The notes below the pieces were generated by a model. The model did not search any database, was not told the origin of the DNA, and saw only the letters and a list, made by a program, of their open reading frames with translations. Position numbers and translations under genes: made by a program. Below, piece by piece: positions 1-9,079 of a stretch of DNA of 64,000 nt. This DNA is from Novosphingobium endophyticum. GTDB lineage: Bacteria; Pseudomonadota; Alphaproteobacteria; Sphingomonadales; Sphingomonadaceae. Every line of letters begins with the position of its first letter. Position 1 is the first letter of the stretch. The stretch covers positions 1 through 64,000 of the forward strand of contig NZ_BMHK01000017.1 in the NCBI RefSeq assembly GCF_014640675.1, in the 5' to 3' direction.

Positions 1-105
1 GAGCATAACCGCGATAATCCCAAACCCTTCCAATGGACTGCGGACCCCGACGAAATCATCGCCGCCGTCAGGCGTGGGCACCAAGCGTTAGACTCGCACC
101 ACTAG
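1..105 (+). pseudogene. IS630-family transposase, C-terminal end (cut by window edge)
   Basis: The first 34 codons are open from the window edge to a TAG at 103-105. They read like the C-terminal tail of IS630-type DDE transposases: a short K-P-F-x-W-T motif, an A-D-P-D-E-I-I-A-A-V stretch, then R-R-G-H-Q and a stop. Only the end is visible, so I cannot tell whether the gene is intact further left. The stop is followed by a small inverted repeat (AGGCGCT at 104-110, AGCGCCT at 121-127) that might belong to the element end, but no clear terminal repeat or TA target duplication is seen. Family recognised from memory of its tail motif; moderate confidence. Confidence 0.55.
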
Positions 106-295
106 GCGCTCCAATATGATAGCGCCTGACTTAATACGGCTCATCCCGGGCACTTTGCGGGCCACCATCGCCGATTTCGGTGAACGAAGGATCGCTTCGC
201 AGCGACAGCTTCGTGGGCGCCGTTCCGGACACGGCAAAAAAACGCCAATCGCGAATGTCGATTTTGAATGAGCCTGCGCTTGACCAGGACACAAT

Positions 296-1472
296 CTAAT
301 CCTCCCGCATCAGGTAGCTTTGCCACTCCCCGAGCAGTTTGCGGCGCTTGGCAAGCCGGTCGCTGCGTTGATAGGCCCCGACCACTCCCAAGTCGACGGC
401 GTGGCCAAGACACGCTTCCTTCGTCTCAAAATCAGCCTTGGTGCATTCCTCAGCCCATGTCCTGAAGGTGCTGCGGAACCCATGAGGCCGCGCGCTGTGT
501 CCGGCGCGGTCCATAAGCGCTGTCATTGCCATGTCTGACAGGGGCTTGCCTTTGTAGGCCGCGAAGAGATTGCCGGATCGACCGGTGATCAGCGCTTGCG
601 CCTCCGGAACGAGGGGGATTCGTCGATTCTCGTTGGTCTTGGTGCGCTTGGCGGCGAGGCTCCAGACATCACCTTCGATCTCGTCGCTGACCGCCAGCCG
701 CACCTCGCTCGTTCGCGCCAGCGTGAGCATCAGAAGAAAGCGCAGCGCCCGGGATGCTGTCGTATCGAGGCTGCACAGCCACTTATAGAATTTGGGCGCC
801 TCGGAGTAGGGAAGCGCGGGAATGTGCTCGGTCTCGTGCCGTTGTTTCCCCAGCAGCGCCCGTGCCTTCATGCAGGCCTGGAGGTCGACCGGGCGACCGA
901 GCGCCGCAGCGTGGGTGAGGGTGAGATTGAGGCGGTTCAGGGCCTTGGCCGCCGCTTCGGGTTTGGTGTGCCAGATCGGGGCCAGCAAATCGCGCAAGAC
1001 GTGCTGATCGACGTCCTCGATAGCGTGAGCGCCGATCTTTGGGATGACGTGGACCTTGAGAGGGGACATCCAGCGACCGGCCTTGCCGTCGCCCTTGAGT
1101 TGCGCCTTTCGCGCCTCGAAGCAGCTGTCGATCGCTTCGCTGACTGTGAGGCGGTGAATTAAGCGACGTTCCAGCCTGCGCGCTTCGATTGGACATTGCC
1201 CGCCTCTCAGCGTTGCACGCGCATCGGCGGCGGCGGCCCTGGCCTCCGCGATCGACACGTCCGGCCATCGGCCGAGACCCATTTCCCTGCGTCTACCGTG
1301 AAGAAAATAGCGCAGCACCCATTTGCCGTGCGCGCGTTCGCGCTTGTGCAGCCAGAGGCCTGCGCATGCCGTGCGCGCGTTCGCGCTTGTGCAGCCAGAG
1401 GCCTGCGCCGTCGCCGTAGCGACCGGGCGGCGCGTTGCGCGCGCCAATGTGGGAGAGGATATGCTGCTTCAC
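296..1472 (-). pseudogene. Tyrosine-type phage/island integrase, frameshifted near its N-terminus
   Basis: Site-specific recombinase of the DUF4102/P4-integrase type. The C-terminal catalytic half is intact: an Arg in the ARTSEVR segment, the H-G-F-R-S-T-F box, a G-H-A motif and the nucleophile Tyr in VGAYQRSD. An N-terminal arm-binding domain starts with G-D-G-A-G-L-W-L. The best start is GTG at 1472-1470, with a GGAAGG ribosome site just upstream. A 43-bp tandem duplication (1324-1366 and 1367-1409) shifts the frame, so translation from the GTG ends early. The remaining long open frame begins at an out-of-frame ATG at 1447. Removing one copy restores a 377-codon gene. The gene points away from tRNA-Leu, whose 3' end lies about 160 bp upstream, the usual layout of an element integrated at a tRNA. 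Confidence 0.8.
1324..1409. repeat. 43-bp tandem duplication inside the integrase gene
   Basis: Two adjacent copies of a 43-bp unit (1324-1366, 1367-1409) match at 42 of 43 positions, differing only at the last base. Because 43 is not a multiple of three, the duplication shifts the integrase frame. The same peptide (A-G-L-W-L-H-K-R-E-R-A-H-G) is encoded by each copy, in two different frames. Confidence 0.9.
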
Positions 1473-1574
1473 CGATCCTTCCGAACTGACGGAAGGGGCC
1501 CTGATCCAGTCCCCCTTCCAGTCCCCCGTTTGGGGTGAGCTTGGAGGATACATGATGGGCTCTAGTGAAGCAAG

Positions 1575-1628
1575 GAATGGCTGAAGTCAGCCATTCTTGG
1601 ACTTCCTGAGCAGCCTTCAGAAGGCTGC
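1575..1628 (-). terminator. Two hairpins just downstream of tRNA-Leu
   Basis: Two inverted repeats follow the tRNA 3' end on the minus strand: an 8-bp stem at 1610-1617/1621-1628 and a 10-bp stem at 1575-1584/1587-1596. They could end tRNA transcription or mark the integrated element's end. There is no clear T tract, so the role is uncertain. Confidence 0.35.
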
Positions 1629-1715
1629 TGGTGCGGTCGAGAAGACTCGAACTTCCACGGGCTTTCGCCCACAACGACCTCAACGTTGCGCGTCTACCAA
1701 TTCCGCCACGACCGC
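1629..1715 (-). tRNA. tRNA-Leu(GAG)
   Basis: The minus strand folds as a class II tRNA. The acceptor stem is GCGGTCG/CGACCGC, the D arm contains the GGAATTGGTAGAC block, and the anticodon stem is CAACG/CGTTG around loop TTGAGGT (anticodon GAG). A long variable arm with a GGGC/GCCC stem and the T-arm motif GTTCGAGTC follow. The CCA end is encoded (1629-1631). tRNA-Leu genes are common integration sites, and the broken integrase lies directly beyond the 3' end. Confidence 0.95.
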
Positions 1716-1888
1716 TAAATCAAACGGGGCTCGGTTCGCACCAGCCCCGTGGCAGGAGCGGGCCATTAGCAAAGCGATGGGGGCGCTGCAAGCGGAGTCT
1801 GGGGAAAAGTTTCCGCTCGCGCGTCTTGGCGAAGGAGCGGGTTGGACGCGGTCCGGCTTTTCTCTCCGCCGGGTCCGGAAAGGCGCTG

Positions 1889-2737
1889 TTATTCCGGTTT
1901 CCAGCCTATCTCCGCGGCGGCGGAGGCCTTGGGGATGTCGGTGAGGGCCTCGTTGACCGTCTGGATCTCGCCGGGCGCCAGTTCGCGCTTGGCGGGCACG
2001 ATTTCCTTTTCGTAGACGATGCGTTCGCGCTCGTCGCGCAGCACCACCAGCAGGGACGGGACGCGGCGGCTCTCGCCGCCGATGTTGCGGATCGTTCCGC
2101 TGACGCTGAAGAACTCGGTGCCGTCGGGCAGGAGCTTGCGGTCCTGCCGCTTGCGCGGGAAGTCGAGCTGCAGGTCGGGTTGCGCCTGGGTGAAGGCCTG
2201 GCGCGGGATCGGCACCCAGTCCGGCAGGCCGAACCATGCGACCGCGCCCGTGAGGCTCAGCGTCACTACCGCGAAGACGCCGGCCGCGATCGTGCCGATT
2301 TTGGTCCAGTTGCGACGGGGTCGGAACGGCGGCGAATGCTCGAAGCTCGACGGGGCTTCGTCCGAATAGCGCGCGCCGACGGTATCATCGTAATAGGTGG
2401 ACGCCGTACGCGCGGGCGCGCTGGGAGGAGGAGGCGGCGGCGGAGAGGGGAGCGGCTCCTTCCTCTCGGGCGGAGAGGCCCGGCCCGGCGCGACGGGTTC
2501 GCCTTGCGGCGCGGCCTGCGTGGCGGGGCGCTGCATGGTGTCGCGGGGGGGCGATGGGGTGACCGCTTCGGATCTCGCCGGAGGGGGGGCGGCCGCTGCC
2601 TCCTCGGTGACGAGTTCCGGTCCTTCCTGGTACCAGCTGTGCCGGCACTTGGCGCAGCGTACCGTGCGGCCGTCCACGCCGATGGCGCTGTCCGGAACGG
2701 CATAGCGCGTTGAGCAGGCGGGACAGGCGATGATCAT
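1889..2737 (-). CDS. Zinc-ribbon and DUF3426 membrane protein
   Basis: A 282-residue protein with an MJ0042-type zinc ribbon at the N-terminus (Cys5, Cys8, Cys28, Cys31). A long Pro/Ala/Glu-rich linker (about 40-140) follows, then one membrane helix (about 148-172, preceded by RRNWTK) and a C-terminal domain of the DUF3426 type with a beta-rich FFSVSGTIRNIGG segment. The ribbon would sit in the cytoplasm and DUF3426 in the periplasm. It is divergent from ftsE with about 150 bp between starts. Its exact role is unknown; the ftsEX context suggests an envelope or division-related job, which is inference. Confidence 0.8.
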   Translation of the reverse strand: MIIACPACSTRYAVPDSAIGVDGRTVRCAKCRHSWYQEGPELVTEEAAAAPPPARSEAVTPSPPRDTMQRPATQAAPQGEPVAPGRASPPERKEPLPSPPPPPPPSAPARTASTYYDDTVGARYSDEAPSSFEHSPPFRPRRNWTKIGTIAAGVFAVVTLSLTGAVAWFGLPDWVPIPRQAFTQAQPDLQLDFPRKRQDRKLLPDGTEFFSVSGTIRNIGGESRRVPSLLVVLRDERERIVYEKEIVPAKRELAPGEIQTVNEALTDIPKASAAAEIGWKPE

Positions 2738-2780
2738 GGTCTCACCTTATAAGCACGGTTGCCGCGCGCGCGACAAGCTT

Positions 2781-2792
2781 CCCACATGTGGG
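2781..2792. promoter_or_regulatory. 12-bp perfect palindrome in the DUF3426/ftsE divergent promoter region
   Basis: CCCACATGTGGG is self-complementary and lies between the two divergent starts, 44 bp from one and 98 bp from the other. It could bind a dimeric regulator of both genes. No regulator is recognised. Confidence 0.3.
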
Positions 2793-2889
2793 TAGGCCGC
2801 GTAACGCCCTTTTTTCCACATTCAATGCTCGCTATAGGCCGAAAATCGCCCGTTCGAACCGGACAGACGGACCAGCCAGACAGACAAAC

Positions 2890-3603
2890 ATGACCGCGGA
2901 CGGGGAAATCATTCATTTCGACAATGTGGGGCTTCGCTATGGCACCGACCGGGAGGTGCTGAGCGACCTGACCTTTACCCTGTTTCCGGGGCGTTTTTAC
3001 TTTCTCACCGGTGCGAGCGGGGCGGGCAAGACTTCTCTGCTCAGGCTGCTTTACCTCGCGCAGCGGCCCTCGCGCGGGATGATCCGGATGTTCGGGGCCG
3101 ACGCCATCACCATGCCGCGCGGCCGCCTGCCGGCCCTGCGGCGGCGGATAGGCGTCGTATTCCAGGACTTCCGGCTGATCCCGCATCTGTCCGCCTTCGA
3201 CAACGTCGCGCTGCCGCTGCGCGTGGCGGGGCATCAGGAAAGGGACCTGGCCGGCCCGGTGCGGGACATCCTCGACTGGGTGGGGCTTTCCGATCGCCTC
3301 GATGCCCGGCCGCCGACGCTGTCGGGCGGAGAGCAGCAGCGCGTTGCCATCGCGCGTGCGGTGATCGCCCACCCGGCGGTGCTTGTCGCCGACGAGCCGA
3401 CCGGCAACGTCGATCCGGAAATGGCGCAAAAGCTGATGCGGCTGTTCGAGATGCTCAACCGCCAGGGCACCACCGTCGTCGTCGCCACGCACGATCTCGA
3501 CCTGCTGCGCAAGGTGCCAGACAGCCTTATCATGCGGCTTGACCGGGGCCGCCTTTCGGACCCCACCGGAGCGCTCCGCTACCCGCCCAGGAAGATGCAG
3601 TAG
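2890..3603 (+). CDS. ftsE: Cell-division ABC ATPase FtsE
   Basis: ATPase subunit of FtsEX, which sits at the division septum and controls peptidoglycan hydrolases. It is 237 residues, the normal family size. Walker A is GASGAGKT at 41-48. The signature LSGGEQQR lies near 144-151 and Walker B (VLVADEPTGNVD) near 165-176. An H-loop is visible in VVVATHDLD. I chose the ATG at 2890 because the family starts a few residues before the first beta strand; the frame is open further upstream to 2788. The ftsX start follows the stop codon with no gap. Confidence 0.95.
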   Translation: MTADGEIIHFDNVGLRYGTDREVLSDLTFTLFPGRFYFLTGASGAGKTSLLRLLYLAQRPSRGMIRMFGADAITMPRGRLPALRRRIGVVFQDFRLIPHLSAFDNVALPLRVAGHQERDLAGPVRDILDWVGLSDRLDARPPTLSGGEQQRVAIARAVIAHPAVLVADEPTGNVDPEMAQKLMRLFEMLNRQGTTVVVATHDLDLLRKVPDSLIMRLDRGRLSDPTGALRYPPRKMQ

Positions 3604-4527
3604 ATGTCGCGGCCGGTCATGGGGGGCGGGCGCCGGCTGCTGAGCCGGGGCGATGCCGAGCTGATTCCGCAGGGGCGCATGTCGGGGCCGATGCCCTGGG
3701 TGATCGCGATCATGGTGGCGATGACGGCGATCGCGCTCGCGGCGGGGCTTGCGCTGGGCAACGCGGTGTCCGCCGCGCGCGCCGAGATCGAGGGCGGCGT
3801 CACCGTGCAGGTGCTCGAACCGCGCGTCGAGGTGCGGGAGAAGGAGGCGGAAAGGGCGGTCGATGCGATCAAGCAACTGCGCGGCGTCGCCGGCCTACGG
3901 CTCGTCCCGCAGGAGGAACTGGACGCGCTCATCGAGCCCTGGCTGGGCACCGGAATCGATGCCGCGACCGGTTCGACGATCCCGGTTCCCGCGCTGATCG
4001 ACGTGCGCCTGGACGGTCCGGCAAGTCCGGCGAAGCTGGCGGCGATCGAACAGGCGCTGGCCCCTGTCGCGCCATCCGCGCGCGTCGATGCGCAGTCGAG
4101 CTGGCTGCGGCCCGTGTTCGACGCGATGGTTTCGCTGCAGCTCCTTGCCGGCGCGCTCGTGGTCCTGCTGGCGCTGGCGCTGGCCGCAGCGGTGCTGCTG
4201 GCGGCGCGCTCGGCGCTGGGGGCCAATCGCGACACGATCGAGATCGTCCACCTGCTCGGCGGTACCGATACGCAGGTCGCGCGCGTGTTCCAGCGTTCGA
4301 TCGGCTACGACGCGGCCGGCGGCGGTGCGGTCGGGCTCATCGTGGCGCTGGCCGTTATCATCGCACTGGGCCGCCGTTTCGCGGGGCTGAGCGCGGGCCT
4401 CATCGACAGCGGCGCGCTGATCTGGAGCGACTGGCTCCTGCTTGCGCTTGTCCCATTGCTGGCCACTTTGCTGGCGATGGTGACGGCGCGCCTTACAGTG
4501 CTGCATGCGCTGCGCAAGATGCTATAG
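3604..4527 (+). CDS. ftsX: Cell-division permease-like protein FtsX
   Basis: A 307-residue partner of FtsE. One N-terminal membrane helix (about 23-45) is followed by a periplasmic domain (about 50-165) containing VTVQVLEPRVEVREKE, then three further helices in the C-terminal half, the four-helix FtsX topology. The ATG directly follows the ftsE TAG, so the two are surely co-translated. The next gene starts 10 bp after its stop. Confidence 0.92.
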   Translation: MSRPVMGGGRRLLSRGDAELIPQGRMSGPMPWVIAIMVAMTAIALAAGLALGNAVSAARAEIEGGVTVQVLEPRVEVREKEAERAVDAIKQLRGVAGLRLVPQEELDALIEPWLGTGIDAATGSTIPVPALIDVRLDGPASPAKLAAIEQALAPVAPSARVDAQSSWLRPVFDAMVSLQLLAGALVVLLALALAAAVLLAARSALGANRDTIEIVHLLGGTDTQVARVFQRSIGYDAAGGGAVGLIVALAVIIALGRRFAGLSAGLIDSGALIWSDWLLLALVPLLATLLAMVTARLTVLHALRKML

Positions 4528-4537
4528 ATCGTACAAC

Positions 4538-5074
4538 ATGTTTCGTCGCGCCGCCGCTTTTCTGGTCCTCGCATGGCTGTTCGGCTTCCTGTGGTTCGCC
4601 ATCGCGCTGCCCGGGCCGCTGGGCGATCGCGAGACCGACGCGGTGATCGTCCTTACCGGCAGCAAGGGGCGGATCGAGCATGCCCTGGAAGTGCTCGAAC
4701 AGGGCAAGGCGGAACGCCTGCTGGTGTCCGGTGTCGATCCCGAAGTGAAGCCCGGCGAGTTCGCCGCCCAGTTCGGCGTGTCGCAGCGTATGCTCGAATG
4801 CTGCGTGACGCTGGGCTACCAGGCTTACGACACGCGATCGAACGCGATCGAGGCGGCGGCGTGGGTCACGGAGAAAAAGGCGAAGTCGGTGCGGCTGGTC
4901 ACGGCGGACTGGCACATGCGCCGGGCCGTGCTCGAACTCTCGCATGCCCTGCCGAATGACGTAAAGCTGGAACGCGACGCGGTGCCTTCACGCCCCAGCT
5001 TCGGCGCGCTGTTCCTCGAGTATCACAAACTGCTCGCCCGCTTCGCGCTCAACCTGTGGGACAGGTATGCGTAG
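4538..5074 (+). CDS. YdcF/DUF218-family membrane-anchored protein
   Basis: A 178-residue protein with an N-terminal membrane anchor (about 4-22) and a DUF218 (YdcF/SanA-like) domain. It has the typical AVIVLTGSKGRIEHALEVL start and TADWHMRRAVLE near the end. Members are linked to envelope or peptidoglycan-related processes, but the reaction is unproven. The ATG at 4538 is chosen because it directly precedes the hydrophobic anchor; an in-frame ATG at 4505 lies inside ftsX. Its end overlaps plsC by 8 bp, so it belongs to the ftsEX operon. Confidence 0.85.
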   Translation: MFRRAAAFLVLAWLFGFLWFAIALPGPLGDRETDAVIVLTGSKGRIEHALEVLEQGKAERLLVSGVDPEVKPGEFAAQFGVSQRMLECCVTLGYQAYDTRSNAIEAAAWVTEKKAKSVRLVTADWHMRRAVLELSHALPNDVKLERDAVPSRPSFGALFLEYHKLLARFALNLWDRYA

Positions 5075-5762
5075 CAACGCGGCGGACGTGATCCGCAGTC
5101 TGGCCTTCTATCTCGTGTTCTACGGCGGCAGCGTCGGCTACGTGCTGGGGTTCTGGCTGGCCGCGCGGTTTGGAGAACGGCCGGCGCGGGCGGTCGTGCG
5201 CGGGTGGTCGATGTTCCATCGCCGCTGCGCCCGCTGGCTGCTGGGCATCCGCGTCGTCGTCGAAGGCGAAATGCCGAACGAGGGCGTGCTGGTGGCGGTC
5301 AAGCACGAGAGTTTCTTCGAGGCGATCGATGCGCCGGCGCAAATGGACTGGCCGGCGCCGTTCCCCAAGGGCGAGCTGGCGCGCATTCCCGGTTGGGGCT
5401 GGGCGGCCAGGCGCTATGGCGTGGTCGTGGTCGAGCGCGACCAGGGCGCGAAGGCCCTGCGCCAGATGGTCGCGGCATCGCGGCGCTTCGCGGCGTTGGG
5501 CCGTCCCCTGGTGATCTTCCCCGAAGGCACGCGCATACCCCACGGGCAGCGGGCCAGATTGCAGTCCGGCTTTGCCGGGCTGTACAAGTTGCTGGGCATG
5601 CCGGTGGTGCCGGTGGCGGTAGACAGCGGCCAGCTCTATCATCGCCGCTGGAAGAAGCCGGGCGTCATCACGCTGCGGGTGGGCGAGCGGATCGAGCCAG
5701 GCCTGCCACGCGCGGAACTGGAAGCGCGGGTGACCGAGGCGATCAACGCGCTGAATCCGTGA
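5067..5762 (+). CDS. plsC: 1-acyl-sn-glycerol-3-phosphate acyltransferase
   Basis: A 231-residue PlsC-family acyltransferase, which transfers an acyl chain to lysophosphatidate in phospholipid synthesis at the inner membrane. The N-terminus is hydrophobic (about 8-30). The catalytic block is KHESFFEA (His-x4-Glu, a variant of the common His-x4-Asp), and the substrate block is FPEGTR. A short basic-hydrophobic C-terminal half ends in VTEAINALNP. It is last in the ftsE-ftsX-ydcF-plsC run and overlaps ydcF by 8 bp. Confidence 0.9.
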   Translation: MRSNAADVIRSLAFYLVFYGGSVGYVLGFWLAARFGERPARAVVRGWSMFHRRCARWLLGIRVVVEGEMPNEGVLVAVKHESFFEAIDAPAQMDWPAPFPKGELARIPGWGWAARRYGVVVVERDQGAKALRQMVAASRRFAALGRPLVIFPEGTRIPHGQRARLQSGFAGLYKLLGMPVVPVAVDSGQLYHRRWKKPGVITLRVGERIEPGLPRAELEARVTEAINALNP

Positions 5763-5809
5763 TAGGCGGCTCCGGTCCTCCCCCTTCAGGAGAGGGCGGA
5801 AGTCGTGCC

Positions 5810-6736
5810 TCAGCCTCTTGCCCCGCCATTCTCGTGGTCGGTGCGGCCGAAGTCCGGGCGGGAATCGTCCTGGCCTTCCTCGATGATCGAGCGGCGGATC
5901 GCGCGGGTGCGGGCGAAGTGGTCGAACAGGGTATCGCTGTCGCCCACGCGGATCGCGCGTTGCAACGCCGTCAGGTCTTCGGTGAAGCGCTGGAGCATCG
6001 TCAGCACCGCGTCCCTGTTGGTGAGGAACACATCGCGCCACATCGTCGGATCGGACGCGGCGATGCGGGTGAAGTCGCGAAAGCCGCCGGCCGAGTACTT
6101 GATGACTTCGCTCTGCGTCACGTCCTCGAGGTCGGAGGCGGTGCCGACGATGGTATAGGCGATGAGGTGCGGCAGATGGCTGGTGACCGCGAGCACCAGG
6201 TCATGGTGCCGCGCGTCCATGATCTCGACATTGGCGCCCAGCGCTTCCCAGAACGCGACGAGTTCGGAGAGCTTCACGAGGTCCGTCTGTTCGGGCGGCG
6301 TGACGATGCACCAGCGATTGCGGAACAGGTGGGCGAAGCCCGCGTCGGGGCCGGAGTTCTCGGTGCCGGCGACCGGATGTGCGGGGATCACGGTATGATC
6401 GGGCAGCGCCTCGCGCAGGGCGGCGGCGATGGACTGCTTGCACGAGCCGACATCGCTGACGAGCGCGCCGGAAGGAATGGCCCCGCGCACTTCGGCGGCG
6501 GCCTCGCCCATGACGCCCGGCGGTACGCAGAAGATCACGAGGTCGGCCTGGCTCACGGCCTCCGCCGCCGTCCCGCAAACCTGATGGACGAGGCCGCGCT
6601 CGGCGGCGCGCGTGCGGGTGGCGGGATCGAGATCGTAACCGGTGGTGCGGGTGCCGGGCAGGAATTCCTGCACGGCAAGGCCGATGGAACCGCCCTGCAG
6701 CCCGAGGCCGATGATCGCGACGGTGCCCAGGCTCAT
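5810..6736 (-). CDS. tyrC: Prephenate/arogenate dehydrogenase family protein
   Basis: A 308-residue TyrA-type dehydrogenase that makes the tyrosine precursor by oxidative decarboxylation of prephenate or arogenate. The N-terminal Rossmann motif is [16 protein letters not shown], followed by DVGSCK and the [10 protein letters not shown] block, which carries the active-site His. The C-terminal half is helical, as in the family. Its start overlaps the hisC end by 4 bp. The pairing of an aromatic aminotransferase-like hisC with tyrC is common in this group. Substrate preference (prephenate or arogenate) cannot be told from sequence alone. Confidence 0.9.
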   Translation of the reverse strand: MSLGTVAIIGLGLQGGSIGLAVQEFLPGTRTTGYDLDPATRTRAAERGLVHQVCGTAAEAVSQADLVIFCVPPGVMGEAAAEVRGAIPSGALVSDVGSCKQSIAAALREALPDHTVIPAHPVAGTENSGPDAGFAHLFRNRWCIVTPPEQTDLVKLSELVAFWEALGANVEIMDARHHDLVLAVTSHLPHLIAYTIVGTASDLEDVTQSEVIKYSAGGFRDFTRIAASDPTMWRDVFLTNRDAVLTMLQRFTEDLTALQRAIRVGDSDTLFDHFARTRAIRRSIIEEGQDDSRPDFGRTDHENGGARG

Positions 6737-7863
6737 CGCGCCGCCTCCGCCATCTCGCGCAGGGCTGCCGCGATGGCGTCCATGTCGCGGCGGTGACCGA
6801 TGGTGATGCGCAGGGCCTGCGGCAGGCCCTGTCCCGGCAGCCAGCGCACGATGTAGCCGCGCTCGGCCAGCCCCTCGTAAGCGGCCTCGGCCGTCAGCGG
6901 GCCCTCGAACAGGACGAGGAGGAAATTCGCCTCGCTGGGAATGGCGCGCAGTCCGTCGTTGCCCAGCGCTTCGATCTTGCCGGCAAAGCGGGCGCGTTCC
7001 TCGCGGTTGTGCAGGCGCGTGCGGTCGACGAAGGCCTGATCCCCCACCGCCGCCAGCGCGGTTGCCTGCGCGCTGTTGCTCAGGTTGAAGGGCCCGCGGA
7101 TGCGGTTGAGGACCTCGATCACCTTGGTCGATCCGGTCGCCCAGCCGACCCGTTCGCCCGCAAGGCCATAAGCCTTGGAGAAGGTGCGCGTCACCAGCAC
7201 GTTGGCCGATGAAGCCGCGAGCGAGAGGGCGCCATCGTCGTCCTCCGGCGCGACATATTCGGCATAGGCCTGGTCGATCACCAGCAACACGTGGGAAGGA
7301 AGCGCGGCATGGAGCCGTGCGATCTCGCCCTTTGGCAGGAAGCTGCCGGTGGGATTGTTGGGATTGGCGACGAAGATCACTTTCGTTCGCGCGTTGACCA
7401 GCGCCAGCAGCGCGGCGACGTCAGTCCCGTAGTCGTCATCGGGCGCGACAATCGGCGTCGCGCCGCATCGCCGGGCGACGATGTCGTAGAGCGAAAAGCC
7501 GTAGCGGACATAGAGCACCTCGTCGCCCGGACCGGCGTAGGCGCTGGCGGCGACGCTCAGCAGTTCGCCCGAACCGGTGCCGCACAGGATGCGCGCCGGA
7601 TCGATCCCGTGCAGCTTGCCCAGCGCCGCGCGCAGCGCATTGCTGTCGGGGTCGGGATAGAGCGAAGGCACCACGGCATCCGCGCGCGCCGCCAGCGCCG
7701 CCTCGCTGGTGCCAAGCGGGTTTTCATTGGCTGACAGCTTGATAAGCGGCCGCCCGTCCTTGCCCTCAAAGTCACTGGCGGACTTGCCCGGAACATAGGC
7801 ATGGATCGCCTCGATCCACGGCTTGGGCTGGGGGGCTTGCGAACGGGTCTCTGTCTCGGTCAT
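6733..7863 (-). CDS. hisC: Histidinol-phosphate/aromatic aminotransferase
   Basis: A 376-residue PLP-dependent fold-type I aminotransferase. Visible family marks are [18 protein letters not shown], the lysine block [17 protein letters not shown] and a C-terminal arginine in [10 protein letters not shown]. HisC acts in histidine synthesis. Next to tyrC it may also serve aromatic amino-acid transamination, which is inference from context. The start is set at ATG 7863, which opens MTETETRSQ; the frame extends upstream with no family similarity. It is divergent from metX, with 86 bp between starts. Confidence 0.9.
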   Translation of the reverse strand: MTETETRSQAPQPKPWIEAIHAYVPGKSASDFEGKDGRPLIKLSANENPLGTSEAALAARADAVVPSLYPDPDSNALRAALGKLHGIDPARILCGTGSGELLSVAASAYAGPGDEVLYVRYGFSLYDIVARRCGATPIVAPDDDYGTDVAALLALVNARTKVIFVANPNNPTGSFLPKGEIARLHAALPSHVLLVIDQAYAEYVAPEDDDGALSLAASSANVLVTRTFSKAYGLAGERVGWATGSTKVIEVLNRIRGPFNLSNSAQATALAAVGDQAFVDRTRLHNREERARFAGKIEALGNDGLRAIPSEANFLLVLFEGPLTAEAAYEGLAERGYIVRWLPGQGLPQALRITIGHRRDMDAIAAALREMAEAAR

Positions 7864-7949
7864 AACGCGCGCGCCTTTAACCCAGCGAGGGGCCGATTGA
7901 CAGCCTGTGATTGACACATGCGGGGCGCTCCCCCACTTGGCGGTTCACT

Positions 7950-9071
7950 ATGGCCACGGCCCGCAACATCGATACGAGCAAGGTGCTCGAACTGGCAGAG
8001 CCGCTCCCGCTCGACAGCGGGCGGAGCCTGGAGGGCGTGCGCATCGCCTACGAGGCCCACGGCACGCTCTCGCCCGCAAGGGACAACGCGATCCTCATCG
8101 CCCATGCGCTGACCGGCGACCAGCACGTCATGTCCGATCATCCCAAGACCGGCAAGCCGGGCTGGTGGGTGCGCATGGTGGGGCCGGGCAAGCCGATCGA
8201 CACGGACAGGTTCTACGTCATCTGCGCCAATGTCATCGGCTCGTGCATGGGCTCGACCGGCCCGGCGAGTCTCGCGCCCGATGGCGCGCCTTACGGCATG
8301 CGCTTTCCGGTCATCACCATCCGCGACATGGTGCGCGGCCACATCGCCCTGCTCGACGCGCTGGGCATAGAAAGCCTGCACGCCGTTGTCGGCGGATCGA
8401 TGGGCGGGATGCAGGCGCTTTCGCTGGCGGCCAACTTCTCCGACCGGACGCGCGCCGCGCTGGTGATTGCCTCGACCGCGCGCCACTCGGCGCAGAACAT
8501 CGCGTTCCACGAAGTCGGGCGTCAGGCGATCATGGCCGATCCGGCCTGGCGCGAGGGCGATTATTACGCGGCCAAGGTAGACGGGGGCAAGGGGCCGGAA
8601 AAGGGCCTCTCGGTCGCGCGCATGGCGGCGCATATCACCTATCTTTCCGAAGCGGGGCTGACGGACAAGTTCGGCCGCCGGTTGCAGGACCGCGCCGAAA
8701 AGACCTTCGGCTTCGACGCCGATTTCCAGGTGGAGTCCTACCTGCGCTATCAGGGTCTTTCGTTCACGGACCGGTTCGATGCCAACTCCTACCTCTACAT
8801 CACCCGCGCCATGGACTATTTCGATCTGGCCGAGGAGCACGGCGGCCTGCTGGCCAATGCCTTCGCCGGGTCGATGGCGCGCTACTGCCTCGTCAGCTTC
8901 GATACCGACTGGCTCTATCCCACCGCCGAATCGCGCAACGTGGTCCACGCGCTCAATGCGGCCGGTCTGCCGGTGAGCTTCGTCGAGCTGTCCGCCCCGT
9001 ATGGGCACGACTCGTTCCTGCTCGACGTGCCAGCGCTCGACCGCGTCGTCGAAGGGTTCCTCAAGCAGTGA
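7950..9071 (+). CDS. metX: Homoserine O-acetyltransferase
   Basis: A 373-residue alpha/beta hydrolase-fold acyltransferase that activates homoserine for methionine synthesis. The nucleophile is in [10 protein letters not shown] (Ser150) and the catalytic His is in YGHDSFLLD near the C-terminus. The conserved HALTGDQHV and [12 protein letters not shown] segments are present. ATG 7950 is chosen because similarity begins at [11 protein letters not shown]. metW follows with its ATG 9 bp after the stop (an alternative GTG overlaps it), the standard metXW operon. Confidence 0.95.
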   Translation: MATARNIDTSKVLELAEPLPLDSGRSLEGVRIAYEAHGTLSPARDNAILIAHALTGDQHVMSDHPKTGKPGWWVRMVGPGKPIDTDRFYVICANVIGSCMGSTGPASLAPDGAPYGMRFPVITIRDMVRGHIALLDALGIESLHAVVGGSMGGMQALSLAANFSDRTRAALVIASTARHSAQNIAFHEVGRQAIMADPAWREGDYYAAKVDGGKGPEKGLSVARMAAHITYLSEAGLTDKFGRRLQDRAEKTFGFDADFQVESYLRYQGLSFTDRFDANSYLYITRAMDYFDLAEEHGGLLANAFAGSMARYCLVSFDTDWLYPTAESRNVVHALNAAGLPVSFVELSAPYGHDSFLLDVPALDRVVEGFLKQ

Positions 9072-9079
9072 GCCCGGCG

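Noticed and set aside
1293..1553. Independent small gene overlapping the integrase start
   Set aside because: It is the ancestral integrase N-terminus cut short by the 43-bp duplication, not a separate gene.
7864..7949. Possible SAM riboswitch upstream of metX
   Set aside because: SAM-II elements precede metX in some alphaproteobacteria, but this 86-bp gap lacks the conserved pseudoknot strings and is shared with a divergent gene.
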